Below, one piece after another: positions 53,511-61,874 of a stretch of 64,000 nucleotides of DNA. Source of the stretch: JADKHC01 sp047600805 (GTDB taxonomy: Bacteria > Verrucomicrobiota > Verrucomicrobiia > Opitutales > Opitutaceae); NCBI GenBank assembly GCA_047600805.1, contig JASGKG010000001.1, positions 868,001 through 932,000 of the forward strand, in the 5' to 3' direction. The stretch's first letter is position 1. Every line of letters starts with the position of its first letter. Made by a program: the position numbers and the translations under genes. The notes under the pieces are model-generated. The model did no database searches and was not told where the DNA came from. It saw nothing but the letters and a program-made list of their open reading frames with translations.

Positions 53511-54455
53511 CTATACCGGTAAAACTTGGTTAGACGTGAGTATCGGCGTTGGGCTGATGCGGTGTTGCGGTGTGGCGTAGCGACGCACCATGCGCGCGCA
53601 GAAATCGGCGTACTCGTCGTTGTCGATGGGAGGGCTCGTGTGATGCGGCTGAACACCGCGGTGTTCAGGGGTGAAGCAGAAGGTGAGAGTGACCTGAAAT
53701 TCTGCGAGAGCGTTCATTTGACGGTCGAACCAAACTTCTGCGTTGGGACGGAAACTGTCGGCCCAGCTTAAGCCCGTGCGCAGGTGCTTCACGCCGAGGA
53801 TCCGCAACCATTCCACAGCGCTATCGAGCCGGGGATCCTCAAAGTGGAACCACTGGCAAATTCCAAGTTCGGGCGTGTGCTTGCGAAAATGTTCCAGCGC
53901 GGGCTTTGGCGTGCCGTCCTCGCGGATGAGGCCCATGTAGAAGTGACGATAGTACGCAGAGCCCTCCGCCTCTTTGTGGCGCGTGGTCGCAGGCCAGGCT
54001 TTTGGCAAATCGAATAGGCTGTACCAATGCACACGAGGCGCCCGGCCGATGAGAAGCTCGGCGGTGCGATCGAGTCCGAAAACTTGAACTTCGTCTGCGC
54101 CGAAGGTCGAAACTCCGACTTCCGAGACCCAGACGGGCAGGGCGGTGACGGCTTGGATTTCCTGAAGGCGTTGTGGCCAGCCGTTGAGTTGCCAATGGTT
54201 CCAGTCGAGTGGGAATCCATGCACAGCGACCACCTCGAGGTCATCGAGCACTCCTTGTTTCTGGAGATTGATTATGAAATTGGGGTCGATAGGCGATATG
54301 CCGCCGAGCACCCGGAGGAGTTTCGGATTTTCAGACGCGACCGCTCTGGCTGCACGTTTCACCATGTCAGCAAATTTGGTCCATTGCGGATCAATCTCGA
54401 AAGCCCAGTGCGATTTGTTGTTGGGCTCGTTCCAAAACATCACGGAGTCGACCAT
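53511..54455 (-). CDS. Glycosidase-like TIM-barrel protein with apparent circular permutation
   Basis: The 314-residue protein has no signal peptide. It starts with MFWNEPNNKSHWAFEID, the WNEP acid/base motif normally found in the middle of GH39/GH-A clan enzymes. The nucleophile motif VWVSEVGVST follows near residue 110. Only after residue 220 do the segments appear that normally begin such barrels (LGVKHLRTGLSWAD, CFTPEHRGVQPHHTSPP, ADFCARMVRRY). I read this as strands 4-8 placed before strands 1-3. It may act on a sugar in the cytoplasm or have become a transferase. It lies between the nucleotidyltransferase and ino1 genes. Confidence 0.8.
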   Translation of the reverse strand: MVDSVMFWNEPNNKSHWAFEIDPQWTKFADMVKRAARAVASENPKLLRVLGGISPIDPNFIINLQKQGVLDDLEVVAVHGFPLDWNHWQLNGWPQRLQEIQAVTALPVWVSEVGVSTFGADEVQVFGLDRTAELLIGRAPRVHWYSLFDLPKAWPATTRHKEAEGSAYYRHFYMGLIREDGTPKPALEHFRKHTPELGICQWFHFEDPRLDSAVEWLRILGVKHLRTGLSWADSFRPNAEVWFDRQMNALAEFQVTLTFCFTPEHRGVQPHHTSPPIDNDEYADFCARMVRRYATPQHRISPTPILTSNQVLPV

Positions 54456-54461
54456 AAGTTC

Positions 54462-55298
54462 TCAGGTAAAAGCGTTTGATGGATCGTCGCCGCGCGCCGC
54501 GCTCATGTGTTCTTCGAGGCTGGAGCGGCGGGGAAGCGTTCGCTTGGCCGGTGTATGAAGAGGTGATTGCGACAGCTGCGCTGAATCTAACAAACGGTTA
54601 GCCTCGCGATAGCCGTGGAGAGTGCCGACGTCTACATATGCTTCGCCAGCTCGCACCGCAGAAGCGCGGCCTCCTTCGGCCAAATAGGCGTTCACGAGTG
54701 TGCCGAAGTATTCGTCTCTTCGCTCGGGTCGTGTCCACAGAGCTCGCAGTTCGTGAAATACTTGCCCCGGCATTTTAATTGCTCCCCAAATCCAGTGTGA
54801 TCGTGGAGAAGGGCTTTTCACTTGGATCTCCGTCACTTCGTCAGCGTCGTCTATCACGACAGCGTCAAAAAATTCCGGATGCTCGACGGGGAATAACAAA
54901 AAGGAAAGCCGATCGTCCGGCATGCGCGCGAAACCGTCGAGAGGGAACCAGATGGTATCAGGAAGGCCGATCAGCACCGGCTCGTCCTTTTGGATGAAAC
55001 TCGCTGGTCTAAAGAGAGCGTCGCAGAGCCCAGCTGGATGCGGCTGCACGACGTAGGCGATGTCGGCGACGCCGATGTGGCCTCCGTAGTAGGCGAGAAT
55101 ATCCGATTTGCCGGCAGAGATCACAAAACAGATTTTATCCGCACCGGCGATGAGCATGCGCTCGATCAGATATTCGCTGACGGCGCGCGGCCGTTCGGTT
55201 TGGCCTTCGATGCGGCTGCCGACGGGCAGAAGTTCTTTAGAGAAGGCGAGTGGTTGTATTCTGCTACCCGCACCCGCGGCTGGAATAATGCCCCACAT
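54462..55298 (-). CDS. Nucleotidyltransferase (NDP-sugar pyrophosphorylase-like)
   Basis: The 278-residue protein starts at ATG 55298, overlapping the upstream GT stop by one base. It opens with WGIIPAAGAGSRIQPLAFSKELLPVG, the nucleotide-binding loop and the KELLP lysine of RfbA-like enzymes. VLIGLPDTIW carries the metal Asp. VDVGTLHGYREANRLL closes the domain. It activates a sugar 1-phosphate (or a cyclitol phosphate) with NTP to supply a donor for the cluster's glycosyltransferases. The sugar is unknown. Confidence 0.9.
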   Translation of the reverse strand: MWGIIPAAGAGSRIQPLAFSKELLPVGSRIEGQTERPRAVSEYLIERMLIAGADKICFVISAGKSDILAYYGGHIGVADIAYVVQPHPAGLCDALFRPASFIQKDEPVLIGLPDTIWFPLDGFARMPDDRLSFLLFPVEHPEFFDAVVIDDADEVTEIQVKSPSPRSHWIWGAIKMPGQVFHELRALWTRPERRDEYFGTLVNAYLAEGGRASAVRAGEAYVDVGTLHGYREANRLLDSAQLSQSPLHTPAKRTLPRRSSLEEHMSAARGDDPSNAFT

Positions 55299-56416
55299 CA
55301 CACATCCCTCGCTAGTTCGGGTTCGGATTTAGTGCTGTCGTTAGTTTTTCCTGACAGCGCTGCCTCAAGCAGTCCCTCGAGTTCGCTGGCTCTTTGCGTG
55401 GCGGTGTGCTCGGTCAGCACTCTTTCTCTCGCGCGAGTCGCCAATGCCCGGAGCTCAGCGTCCGAAAGTTGCAGTGCGGAAATGACATCGTCTGCGGACT
55501 CGACGACGAGGATTTCTTCGTTCGGCGCAAAGAAATGGTCCAAGCCTTCCCAACTGTCGCTGATGACGGGGGCTCCGCAGGCCACGGCTTCAAAGAGGCG
55601 GCCCGACGGGCAGTAGCCCATCGCACGCATAGCGGCGCGTGTGACGTTGAGTGTAAGACGCGAGGAGCAGAAAAAAGCCGGGTGGCGTCCTGGAGCCACA
55701 TGGCGAGCGAAGAAAATGTTTTCAGTCCACGGGAAGTTTTCCGGGTACTGAGCGCCGCCGATGAGAAAACGATATTGCGGGCAGCGCTGCGCGGGTTGCA
55801 CGAAAAGGCGTTCAAGTGCCGGCTGCCGGTCGGCGGCGTATGTGCCAAGGTAAGATAGATCAGAGCGAAGGTTAGAGTCGGCTTGCACCGGGTAATGGCT
55901 CTCCGGGTCAACACTTCCGTAGAGCGGAGCGACGGAGCGCGCGCCAAGCTGGGTTTTGAGATCTTCCAGTGCTTGGCCTCCGGTGTAACTCAAGACAAGG
56001 TCGAAGTCATGGAGCCCCCGAGGTCCCAAATAAGAAACGTCTCGCCCGGTTTTGAGGCAATCCAGCGTGACTGGAGTGTCGAGATCGTAGAAAACGCGTA
56101 GCGGGACGGGAGAACTCAGCAGGAGGCTGCTCGCTTGTATTCCGTCTGGGCAATACGAGGTGACGATGCCGACATCGGCATCGAGCAGCTCGCGTTGCGC
56201 TAACCAGACATTATCCTCCCAATTTCGAAAGAGAATTAAACTGCCGCCGGATAATTCTGTGAGATCGCGGTGCTCGGCGTAATAAGGGAGATCGCGTTCG
56301 AAGAAAACGACGCGGTGACTGGCGCGGATGAGTGCGCGGCAGAGGCCCCGCCACAACGTGGCATGTCCATTGCCCCATGATGAACTGAGTGTAAGCCCGA
56401 AAATGACGATTTTCAC
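55298..56416 (-). CDS. CgeB-like glycosyltransferase 4
   Basis: The 372-residue protein begins KIVIFGLTLSSSWGNGHATLWRGLCRAL, matching gene 3 at 45747 with SSWGNGHAT and VVFFERDLPYY. The donor domain has YCPSGRLFEAVACGAPVISDSWEGLDHFF. Similarity within the cluster points to gene duplication followed by inversion. It leads the minus-strand operon (GT, nucleotidyltransferase, permuted glycosidase, ino1, phosphatase). Confidence 0.87.
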   Translation of the reverse strand: MKIVIFGLTLSSSWGNGHATLWRGLCRALIRASHRVVFFERDLPYYAEHRDLTELSGGSLILFRNWEDNVWLAQRELLDADVGIVTSYCPDGIQASSLLLSSPVPLRVFYDLDTPVTLDCLKTGRDVSYLGPRGLHDFDLVLSYTGGQALEDLKTQLGARSVAPLYGSVDPESHYPVQADSNLRSDLSYLGTYAADRQPALERLFVQPAQRCPQYRFLIGGAQYPENFPWTENIFFARHVAPGRHPAFFCSSRLTLNVTRAAMRAMGYCPSGRLFEAVACGAPVISDSWEGLDHFFAPNEEILVVESADDVISALQLSDAELRALATRARERVLTEHTATQRASELEGLLEAALSGKTNDSTKSEPELARDV

Positions 56417-56561
56417 CGCGTATTTGAAGTTTAACTACCGTACCTATTAAGCGATTGGGCACCAGCGGGCGTCTCGCGGAGACGCTCATGGGGTGACCTC
56501 CGGGCGCACGCGTTTGAGCCGGTGCTCGAAGACGCGACAAACTTCGACCCAACAAAACACG
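56417..56561. promoter_or_regulatory. Upstream region of the minus-strand operon with short hairpin
   Basis: GCGTCTC (56469-56475) and GAGACGC (56479-56485) form a perfect seven-base stem with a three-base loop. The region must hold the promoter of the minus-strand glycosyltransferase operon. No gene is seen. Confidence 0.35.
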
Positions 56562-56720
56562 TCAGAGATTTTCTTGTTTCGGCGCGCGTTCCTGCTGGTT
56601 TTTGGCGGGCAGCGGTTCGCCCTTCTTGGCCTGGGCGTCGTTTCGTTTCGAAGAGTTTTGATCCTGCGTCGTTTTTTTTTCTGTGGGTTTCGCGTCCTGC
56701 GATTTTGTCTCTTGTTTCAT
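56562..56720 (-). CDS. Small Lys/Gln-rich protein (52 residues, weak)
   Basis: ATG 56720 to a TGA at 56562-56564 encodes a 52-residue hydrophilic protein beginning MKQETKSQDAKPTEKKTTQD and ending KNQQERAPKQENL. It is rich in Lys, Gln and Glu and has no hydrophobic core, so it is likely disordered. Verrucomicrobial genomes hold many such short charged proteins. There is no clear ribosome-binding site, so the call is tentative. Confidence 0.35.
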   Translation of the reverse strand: MKQETKSQDAKPTEKKTTQDQNSSKRNDAQAKKGEPLPAKNQQERAPKQENL

Positions 56721-56834
56721 GCGAAACGTTAGTCTGCGATCGCGAATTTATCTCTCAGCCGAACGCCTTGTCCGCGAGTGGGGCGACGCCGTACGGCGTG
56801 TTGCATCAAACGCGTTTTTGAATAATTGATCCGG

Positions 56835-57272
56835 ATGCTTTCTCTTGAATCCAGCCTCCACGCCTTGGGGGGAGGCACACTTATCGGAGCAGCCAGTCTG
56901 GTCGCGTCTGCTGCGACGGGGAAGATTCCCGGGATCTCCGGTGTTTTCGGAAAACTGCTGCGCGGCGTGCGCGGCGATGCCCTCTGGCGTGCGATCTTTT
57001 TGAGCGGCTTGATCGCGGGAGCGGGAGCAGCGTTTTACTTGAGTTCTTACGCCAGTGATTTTCGACCGGTGCGTTCAACCGCTTTATTGGCGGTGGCAGG
57101 TGTCTTGGTCGGGTTTGGCACGAGACTGGGAGGTGGTTGCACGAGCGGCCACGGGGTTTGTGGTGTCGGACTGGGCGCCAAGGACTCCATTCTGGCAACC
57201 GCGGTCTTTGTCGCGGTTGGAATGTTGACGGTCTTTGTCTGCAAATATTTCGCGGGGGGAGTATTGCCGTGA
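56835..57272 (+). CDS. YeeE/YedE-type sulfur-transport membrane protein, N-terminal half
   Basis: ATG 56835 gives 145 residues with four hydrophobic segments. GTRLGGGCTSGHGVCGV is the YeeE/YedE motif, with Cys residues that help import thiosulfate-type sulfur. It overlaps the next gene by four bases (GTGA), so the two encode a split two-part transporter. This pair sits inside the glycan cluster but has no obvious link to it. Confidence 0.88.
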   Translation: MLSLESSLHALGGGTLIGAASLVASAATGKIPGISGVFGKLLRGVRGDALWRAIFLSGLIAGAGAAFYLSSYASDFRPVRSTALLAVAGVLVGFGTRLGGGCTSGHGVCGVGLGAKDSILATAVFVAVGMLTVFVCKYFAGGVLP

Positions 57273-57700
57273 AATCTCGCTTCGTCGTTTTGTTCATCGC
57301 CGGATCGCTGTTTGGCTTCGGTTTGGGATTCTCGGGAATGGCTAATCCTGCGAGGGTGATCGGGTTTCTCGATGTCACCGGCCGTTGGGATCCGTCGCTG
57401 TTGTTCGTCATGCTGGGAGCGGTGAGCACGTACGGGCTCGGAATGATTTTCATCCGTAGAAAGCGAAGTGATAAGGGCTGGTTCGGCGAAAAGTTACCCT
57501 GTGCTTCTGGCCACAAGATCGATGCTCGTCTAGTGATCGGAGCTGCGCTTTTCGGAATCGGGTGGGGCTTGAGTGGTTTTTGTCCGGGGCCGGCGATTGC
57601 GAGTATCGGAGCTTTTCGCTTCGAAGCCGTGCTCTTTGTGGGGGCGATGTCAGTTGGGATGCTTTTGGCCCAGCGACTCGCGGGTGTTGACGCGAACTAG
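57269..57700 (+). CDS. YeeE/YedE-type sulfur-transport membrane protein, C-terminal half
   Basis: GTG 57269, inside the previous stop, gives 143 residues with about four helices. GFSGMANPARVIGFLD and IGWGLSGFCPGPAIASIG are the second-half YedE motifs, with the conserved Cys in GFCPGPA. Bacteria with a single fused protein have both halves in one chain; here they are two genes. It probably imports sulfur compounds across the inner membrane. The long upstream reading in this frame is not coding. Confidence 0.88.
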   Translation: MKSRFVVLFIAGSLFGFGLGFSGMANPARVIGFLDVTGRWDPSLLFVMLGAVSTYGLGMIFIRRKRSDKGWFGEKLPCASGHKIDARLVIGAALFGIGWGLSGFCPGPAIASIGAFRFEAVLFVGAMSVGMLLAQRLAGVDAN

Positions 57701-57819
57701 CCTTCGGCCTCCCACACGGTGGCCTGCCCGATGGATGACTTAACACATTCCCCGGCACAGGTGTGGAGAAGCTTTCCACGCGAGCCTCCCGTATTTGGGC
57801 CATATCGAAAAACCGTGCC

Positions 57820-58698
57820 ATGTGCGAAGTTGCCGCGATGAACGGCATCGAGCTTTGCGTTTGCGAATCTAGCGGGTCGCTGAGGGTGGAAGCGGGCGGC
57901 TTGGTCGATTTGCTGTTGAATGAAGCGGCAGGCATTCTCGTCGTGTTTGCGCACCCGGACGACGAGGCTATCGGCATCGGCGGCTTGCTGCCCTTTCTGC
58001 ATAACGTGTGGTTCGCCTGCGTGACCGATGGCTCGCCACGCCGCTTGGATGACGCCCTGCGGGCGGGGTTTGCGGACCGGAACGCCTACGCCGCGCATCG
58101 TGAGAAAGAGTTACGAGCAGCGATCACCCATGCGGGGCATGACGCGAGTCGCTTGGTGCCGATGGCGTATGCGGACCAAGAGGCATCGTTTGAACTTGCG
58201 GAAATTTCGCGGGCTCTCGCAGAACTTTTCACCAAGATCTCGCCCGGCGTAGTCGTCACACACGCTTACGAAGGCGGCCATCCCGACCACGACGCGGCGG
58301 CCTTTGCGGTTCACGCCGCTTGTGGATTGTTGAGTCAGCGGGGCACGCTTCCGCCGCTGCTTGTGGAAATGGGATCTTATCACGCGAAGAGTGACGGGAT
58401 TGAGTGGGGTCATTTTTTACCCGGCGTGCCGTCGGTCTCCACCGTTCTGCTCAACGACGAGATGCGAACGCGCAAAAAAGGACTCCTCGCGTGCTACGGG
58501 TCGCAGGTGCCCGTGCTCGCGCAGGTACCGGTGGCGGAAGAACGCGTGCGCTTGGCCCCGCGGTACGACTTTACCGTGCCGCCGCATGACGGAAAACTCT
58601 TCTATGAAAACTTCAACTGGGGCATCACCGGAAACGAGTGGCGGAAGCGTGCGGCAGCCGCGCTTTACGAACTAGAACTTACCAACAAACCGGCATGA
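57820..58698 (+). CDS. PIG-L-family N-deacetylase
   Basis: The protein of about 292 residues (ATG 57820; other in-frame starts 57763 and 57838) contains VVFAHPDDEAIGIGG, the zinc- and catalytic-Asp motif of PIG-L/MshB enzymes. EGGHPDHDAAAFA holds the third zinc His. These enzymes deacetylate N-acetylglucosamine linked to inositol (GPI, mycothiol) or other amino sugars. Beside ino1 and GT4 genes this is a strong hint that an inositol- or amino-sugar glycoside is made and deacetylated. It begins the third block of the cluster; the next gene starts 13 bases past its stop. Confidence 0.9.
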   Translation: MCEVAAMNGIELCVCESSGSLRVEAGGLVDLLLNEAAGILVVFAHPDDEAIGIGGLLPFLHNVWFACVTDGSPRRLDDALRAGFADRNAYAAHREKELRAAITHAGHDASRLVPMAYADQEASFELAEISRALAELFTKISPGVVVTHAYEGGHPDHDAAAFAVHAACGLLSQRGTLPPLLVEMGSYHAKSDGIEWGHFLPGVPSVSTVLLNDEMRTRKKGLLACYGSQVPVLAQVPVAEERVRLAPRYDFTVPPHDGKLFYENFNWGITGNEWRKRAAAALYELELTNKPA

Positions 58699-58711
58699 AA
58701 AAAGCAGCGCC

Positions 58712-59788
58712 ATGACGATCCTCAATGTTGCATACCCATTGTCTCCGGTCGGCGAGACTCCGGGCGGCGGAGCAGAGCAAGTTCTCACTCACATCGATCG
58801 AGCTCTCGTGGAGGCGGGGCACCGGTCGATCGTGTTGGCCTGTGAGGGATCAAATTGTAAGGGACAACTTATTTCGATGCCCCAGCCTCGTGGGCGCCTG
58901 GTTTCGAGCCAGCATTTCAGTATTCACCGGCAGTGGCAGAGCATGATCAATGAAGCCATCATGCGAGAAAAAGTGGATGTGGTTCACCTCCACGGATTGG
59001 ATTTTTCGGGGTATTTGCCGGTTTCGCGCACGCCAGTTTTGGTGACGCTCCATCTTCCTCCGTCCTGGTATGTTGAGGAATCCTTCCGTATTCGCCGTCC
59101 GGCTACGTATCTGCACTGCGTCTCCCAAACCCAGCATCGAACGTGTCCGGGGCATGCGCAGTTGCTGCCGGCAATCGAGAACGGTGTGCCGGTCGACGCG
59201 CTGGATTGGCAGGGGCCGAAAGCTGGTTACGTCGCGTGGTTGGGGCGAGTGTGCGCTGAAAAAGGCGTTCATCACGCGATCGCCGCGGCTAAGCGCGCGG
59301 GTATTGCACTGAGGATGGCTGGCTTTGTTTACCCGTTTGAGTCGCACCAACGCTATTTTTCAGAAGTCGTACGGCCGATGCTGTCCTCGGACATCGCATT
59401 TGTCGGGCCGGTCAATTTGCAGGAGAAGCGCCGGCTGTTAGGCCAAGCTCAAGCGCTTTTGGTGACAAGTACTGTGCCTGAAACGAGCTCGCTGGTCGCA
59501 ATGGAGGCGATGGCGGCCGGCACGCCGGTCGTCGCTTTTCGAGTGGGTGCACTCCCGGAGATTGTCGAACCAGGAAAAACAGGCTATCTGGTGCGCGATG
59601 AAGTTGAGATGGCGGAGGCGATCCCGGCGGCGGCAAAATTGGATCCAGAACTGTGCAGAGAAGCTGCTCGGAAAAGGTTTTCGGCGACGCGCATGACTGC
59701 GCGCTACCTGGCCCGGTATCAGTACCTGCTACGCGCGAAGCCAAACTTCGAACCGGCTACTCAGACGGAAGCCGAGCATGCCGCCTGA
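58712..59788 (+). CDS. Glycosyltransferase, GT4 family (second)
   Basis: The 358-residue protein has the N-terminal acceptor domain with GETPGGGAEQVLTHIDRALVEAGH. The donor domain has VAWLGRVCAEKGVHHAI and PETSSLVAMEAMAAGTPVV, whose E-x7-E motif identifies retaining GT4 enzymes. MshA-type transferases that add GlcNAc to inositol phosphate belong to this family, but nothing here proves that acceptor. It follows PIG-L closely and overlaps the acyltransferase gene by 11 bases. Confidence 0.92.
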   Translation: MTILNVAYPLSPVGETPGGGAEQVLTHIDRALVEAGHRSIVLACEGSNCKGQLISMPQPRGRLVSSQHFSIHRQWQSMINEAIMREKVDVVHLHGLDFSGYLPVSRTPVLVTLHLPPSWYVEESFRIRRPATYLHCVSQTQHRTCPGHAQLLPAIENGVPVDALDWQGPKAGYVAWLGRVCAEKGVHHAIAAAKRAGIALRMAGFVYPFESHQRYFSEVVRPMLSSDIAFVGPVNLQEKRRLLGQAQALLVTSTVPETSSLVAMEAMAAGTPVVAFRVGALPEIVEPGKTGYLVRDEVEMAEAIPAAAKLDPELCREAARKRFSATRMTARYLARYQYLLRAKPNFEPATQTEAEHAA

Positions 59789-60815
59789 ACCATTACATGC
59801 AACCTCTCTAGACGTCGGCATGGTTAGGTCTGCCGATGGTTTGGAGGCGTTGCGTCCCGCGTGGCAATCTCTTTGGGAGGCGCATCCGACGGCGACACCC
59901 TTTCAAACTCCGGGTTGGCTGATACCCTGGTGGAAGCACTTTAATGACGGTTACGACTTGCGCGTTCTCACGCTGCGTCGTGATGGGCAACTGGTCGGCG
60001 TGGCACCTTTCGTAAGCGAGTCCCTTGCTCGAAAGCTCCGCTTCCTTGGTTGCGGCGTGAGTGATTACCTCGATGTATTAGTTGATCCTACGGCGGACGA
60101 TGAAGCGACGTCGGCGATTGCGTTTTACTTGGCAAAAGGGGATCACGGCTGTGATTCGATCGAGCTCGACGGGATACGAGAAAAAACATCACCGCTCCTG
60201 CGATATCACAACTACTCCGGAGCAATTGTCTCGATTCGTGCCGGGCTCGTTTGCCCTTCCGTCTCCACGCGTGAAGAGGCGGTGCCCCATAGCTGGAAAA
60301 AGAAACTAGCTTACGACCGTCGCAAGCTTGAGCAGCTCGGGCGAGTGAGTATTCGAGCAACCTCGAGTGCAACCCTGGTCCAGGACATCCACACGCTCTT
60401 TCGGCTACACGAAGTGCGGCGCCAGCAAGTTGGTGGCAGGCAAAGTGCCTTTACCGACAGCCGAGTTCGTGCTTTTCACTTGGATGCGGCGGAGAATGCG
60501 CTGCGGGATGGAACGTTGTGTCTCTATAGCTTGGTTTTGGGCGACGTCGCGATTGCGAGTTATTACGGGTTTATACGCGGGTCACGCGCGTACTATTACC
60601 TCGGCGGTTTCGACCCTGCCTGGGCGAAATACGGCCCGGGGAATTTAATCGTCGATTATGCTCGGAGCGAGGCGCTGCAACACGGGGCGAGCACCTTCGA
60701 TTTTCTCCGGGGCCAGGAAGCTTATAAATATCGGTGGGGCGCACATGACGAAACAACATGGATACTACAAATGGACCGGCACCGCGATGAACGGCCGACG
60801 AACGAACGAGCGTGA
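59778..60815 (+). CDS. FemAB/CelD-like GNAT-fold acyltransferase
   Basis: The 345-residue protein belongs to the PF13480-type (CelD/BcsL) group. The N-terminal half has TPFQTPGWLIPWWKHFNDGYDLRVLTLRRDGQLVGVAP. The C-terminal half has SYYGFIRGSRAYYYLGGFDPAWAKYGPGNLIVDYARSEAL and ends FDFLRGQEAYKYRWG. Such enzymes acylate or aminoacylate polysaccharides or peptides. Here it would acylate the amino sugar exposed by the PIG-L enzyme; that link is an inference. It overlaps the GT4 gene. Confidence 0.86.
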   Translation: MPPEPLHATSLDVGMVRSADGLEALRPAWQSLWEAHPTATPFQTPGWLIPWWKHFNDGYDLRVLTLRRDGQLVGVAPFVSESLARKLRFLGCGVSDYLDVLVDPTADDEATSAIAFYLAKGDHGCDSIELDGIREKTSPLLRYHNYSGAIVSIRAGLVCPSVSTREEAVPHSWKKKLAYDRRKLEQLGRVSIRATSSATLVQDIHTLFRLHEVRRQQVGGRQSAFTDSRVRAFHLDAAENALRDGTLCLYSLVLGDVAIASYYGFIRGSRAYYYLGGFDPAWAKYGPGNLIVDYARSEALQHGASTFDFLRGQEAYKYRWGAHDETTWILQMDRHRDERPTNERA

Positions 60816-60998
60816 CCAGTTTGGTCGGCAATGCAGCTATCTCAGCTCTGGCAGTCGTTCTGGAACTATATGCCTGAGCCAAAAAGGAGTATTCGGACGG
60901 TTGCGATCTCTGGCGCGGGACGCTCCGGACGCTGCGACTAGGGGTTGGCACCATGCGATCGCACTTTGACGATTGGCCACGCGCCTATTTGTTATCGG

Positions 60999-61874
60999 AT
61001 GCTTTCGACTTCTTACGGGCTTAATAGAACGTTTTCGTCTACGGCAGAGGGTCTACGTAGCGGTGTTGCGCTCAACAATGGCGTTAAAATGCCATGGTTC
61101 GGACTCGGCGTGTGGCGCATGGGCACCGACTCTGAAACCGAAATGGCGGTCGCGACGGCGTTGCAGCTGGGCTACCGGCTGATCGACACTGCCACTATTT
61201 ACGGAAACGAACGCGGTGTTGGGCGCGGCTTGCGTGGAGGTGGGGTGGCTCGCGAAGAAGTTTTCGTTACGACGAAAGTCTGGAACGATGACGTTCGTGA
61301 GCACGGGATCGCAGCTGCTTTTGACCGAAGTCTGCAGCTGCTCGGCTTGGATTATGTGGACCTCTATCTCGTCCACTGGCCGATCAAAGGTGAGATCGAG
61401 GCGGCGTGGCACTCGATGGAGAAAATTTACCACTCAGGCCGAGCGAAAGCCATTGGCGTGTGTAATCACATGATTGAGCATTTGGACGAACTGTTACGTT
61501 CGGCTGAGGTATTTCCGGCGGTGAACCAAATCGAGTTTCACCCGTATCTGCAGAGCATGCCTTTGTTGGAATATTGCCGCTCACGTGGCATTCAGGTGGA
61601 GGCGTGGAGTCCGTTGATGCAGGGCGGCGGAGTTTTGCGCGATCCAGTGCTGCAGGAGATCGGCCGGTTTCACGGAAAAACTCCCGCGCAGGTAGTACTT
61701 CGTTGGCTCGTTCAGTTGGGTGTGGTCGCCATCCCGAAATCCAGCAGCGCCGCGCGGATGAACGAGAACGCTGCGATTTTTGATTTTGTTCTCACCGATG
61801 CGCAGATGACTGCGATGGCTGCCCGTAATCGCGGCCAACGCGTCGGCCCGGATCCGCGGGATTTCAACTTCTAA
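60999..61874 (+). CDS. Aldo/keto reductase
   Basis: ATG 60999 gives 291 residues. LNNGVKMPWFGLGVWRM begins the barrel, followed by LIDTATIYGNE with the catalytic Asp and Tyr. VTTKVW provides the catalytic Lys and LVHWPIKG the His. IPKSSSAARMNENAAIFDF is the NADPH-binding end. It reduces a carbonyl (perhaps a sugar) with NADPH. It follows the acyltransferase after a 183-base gap that holds no visible gene; its stop TAATG overlaps the next gene's start. Confidence 0.93.
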   Translation: MLSTSYGLNRTFSSTAEGLRSGVALNNGVKMPWFGLGVWRMGTDSETEMAVATALQLGYRLIDTATIYGNERGVGRGLRGGGVAREEVFVTTKVWNDDVREHGIAAAFDRSLQLLGLDYVDLYLVHWPIKGEIEAAWHSMEKIYHSGRAKAIGVCNHMIEHLDELLRSAEVFPAVNQIEFHPYLQSMPLLEYCRSRGIQVEAWSPLMQGGGVLRDPVLQEIGRFHGKTPAQVVLRWLVQLGVVAIPKSSSAARMNENAAIFDFVLTDAQMTAMAARNRGQRVGPDPRDFNF

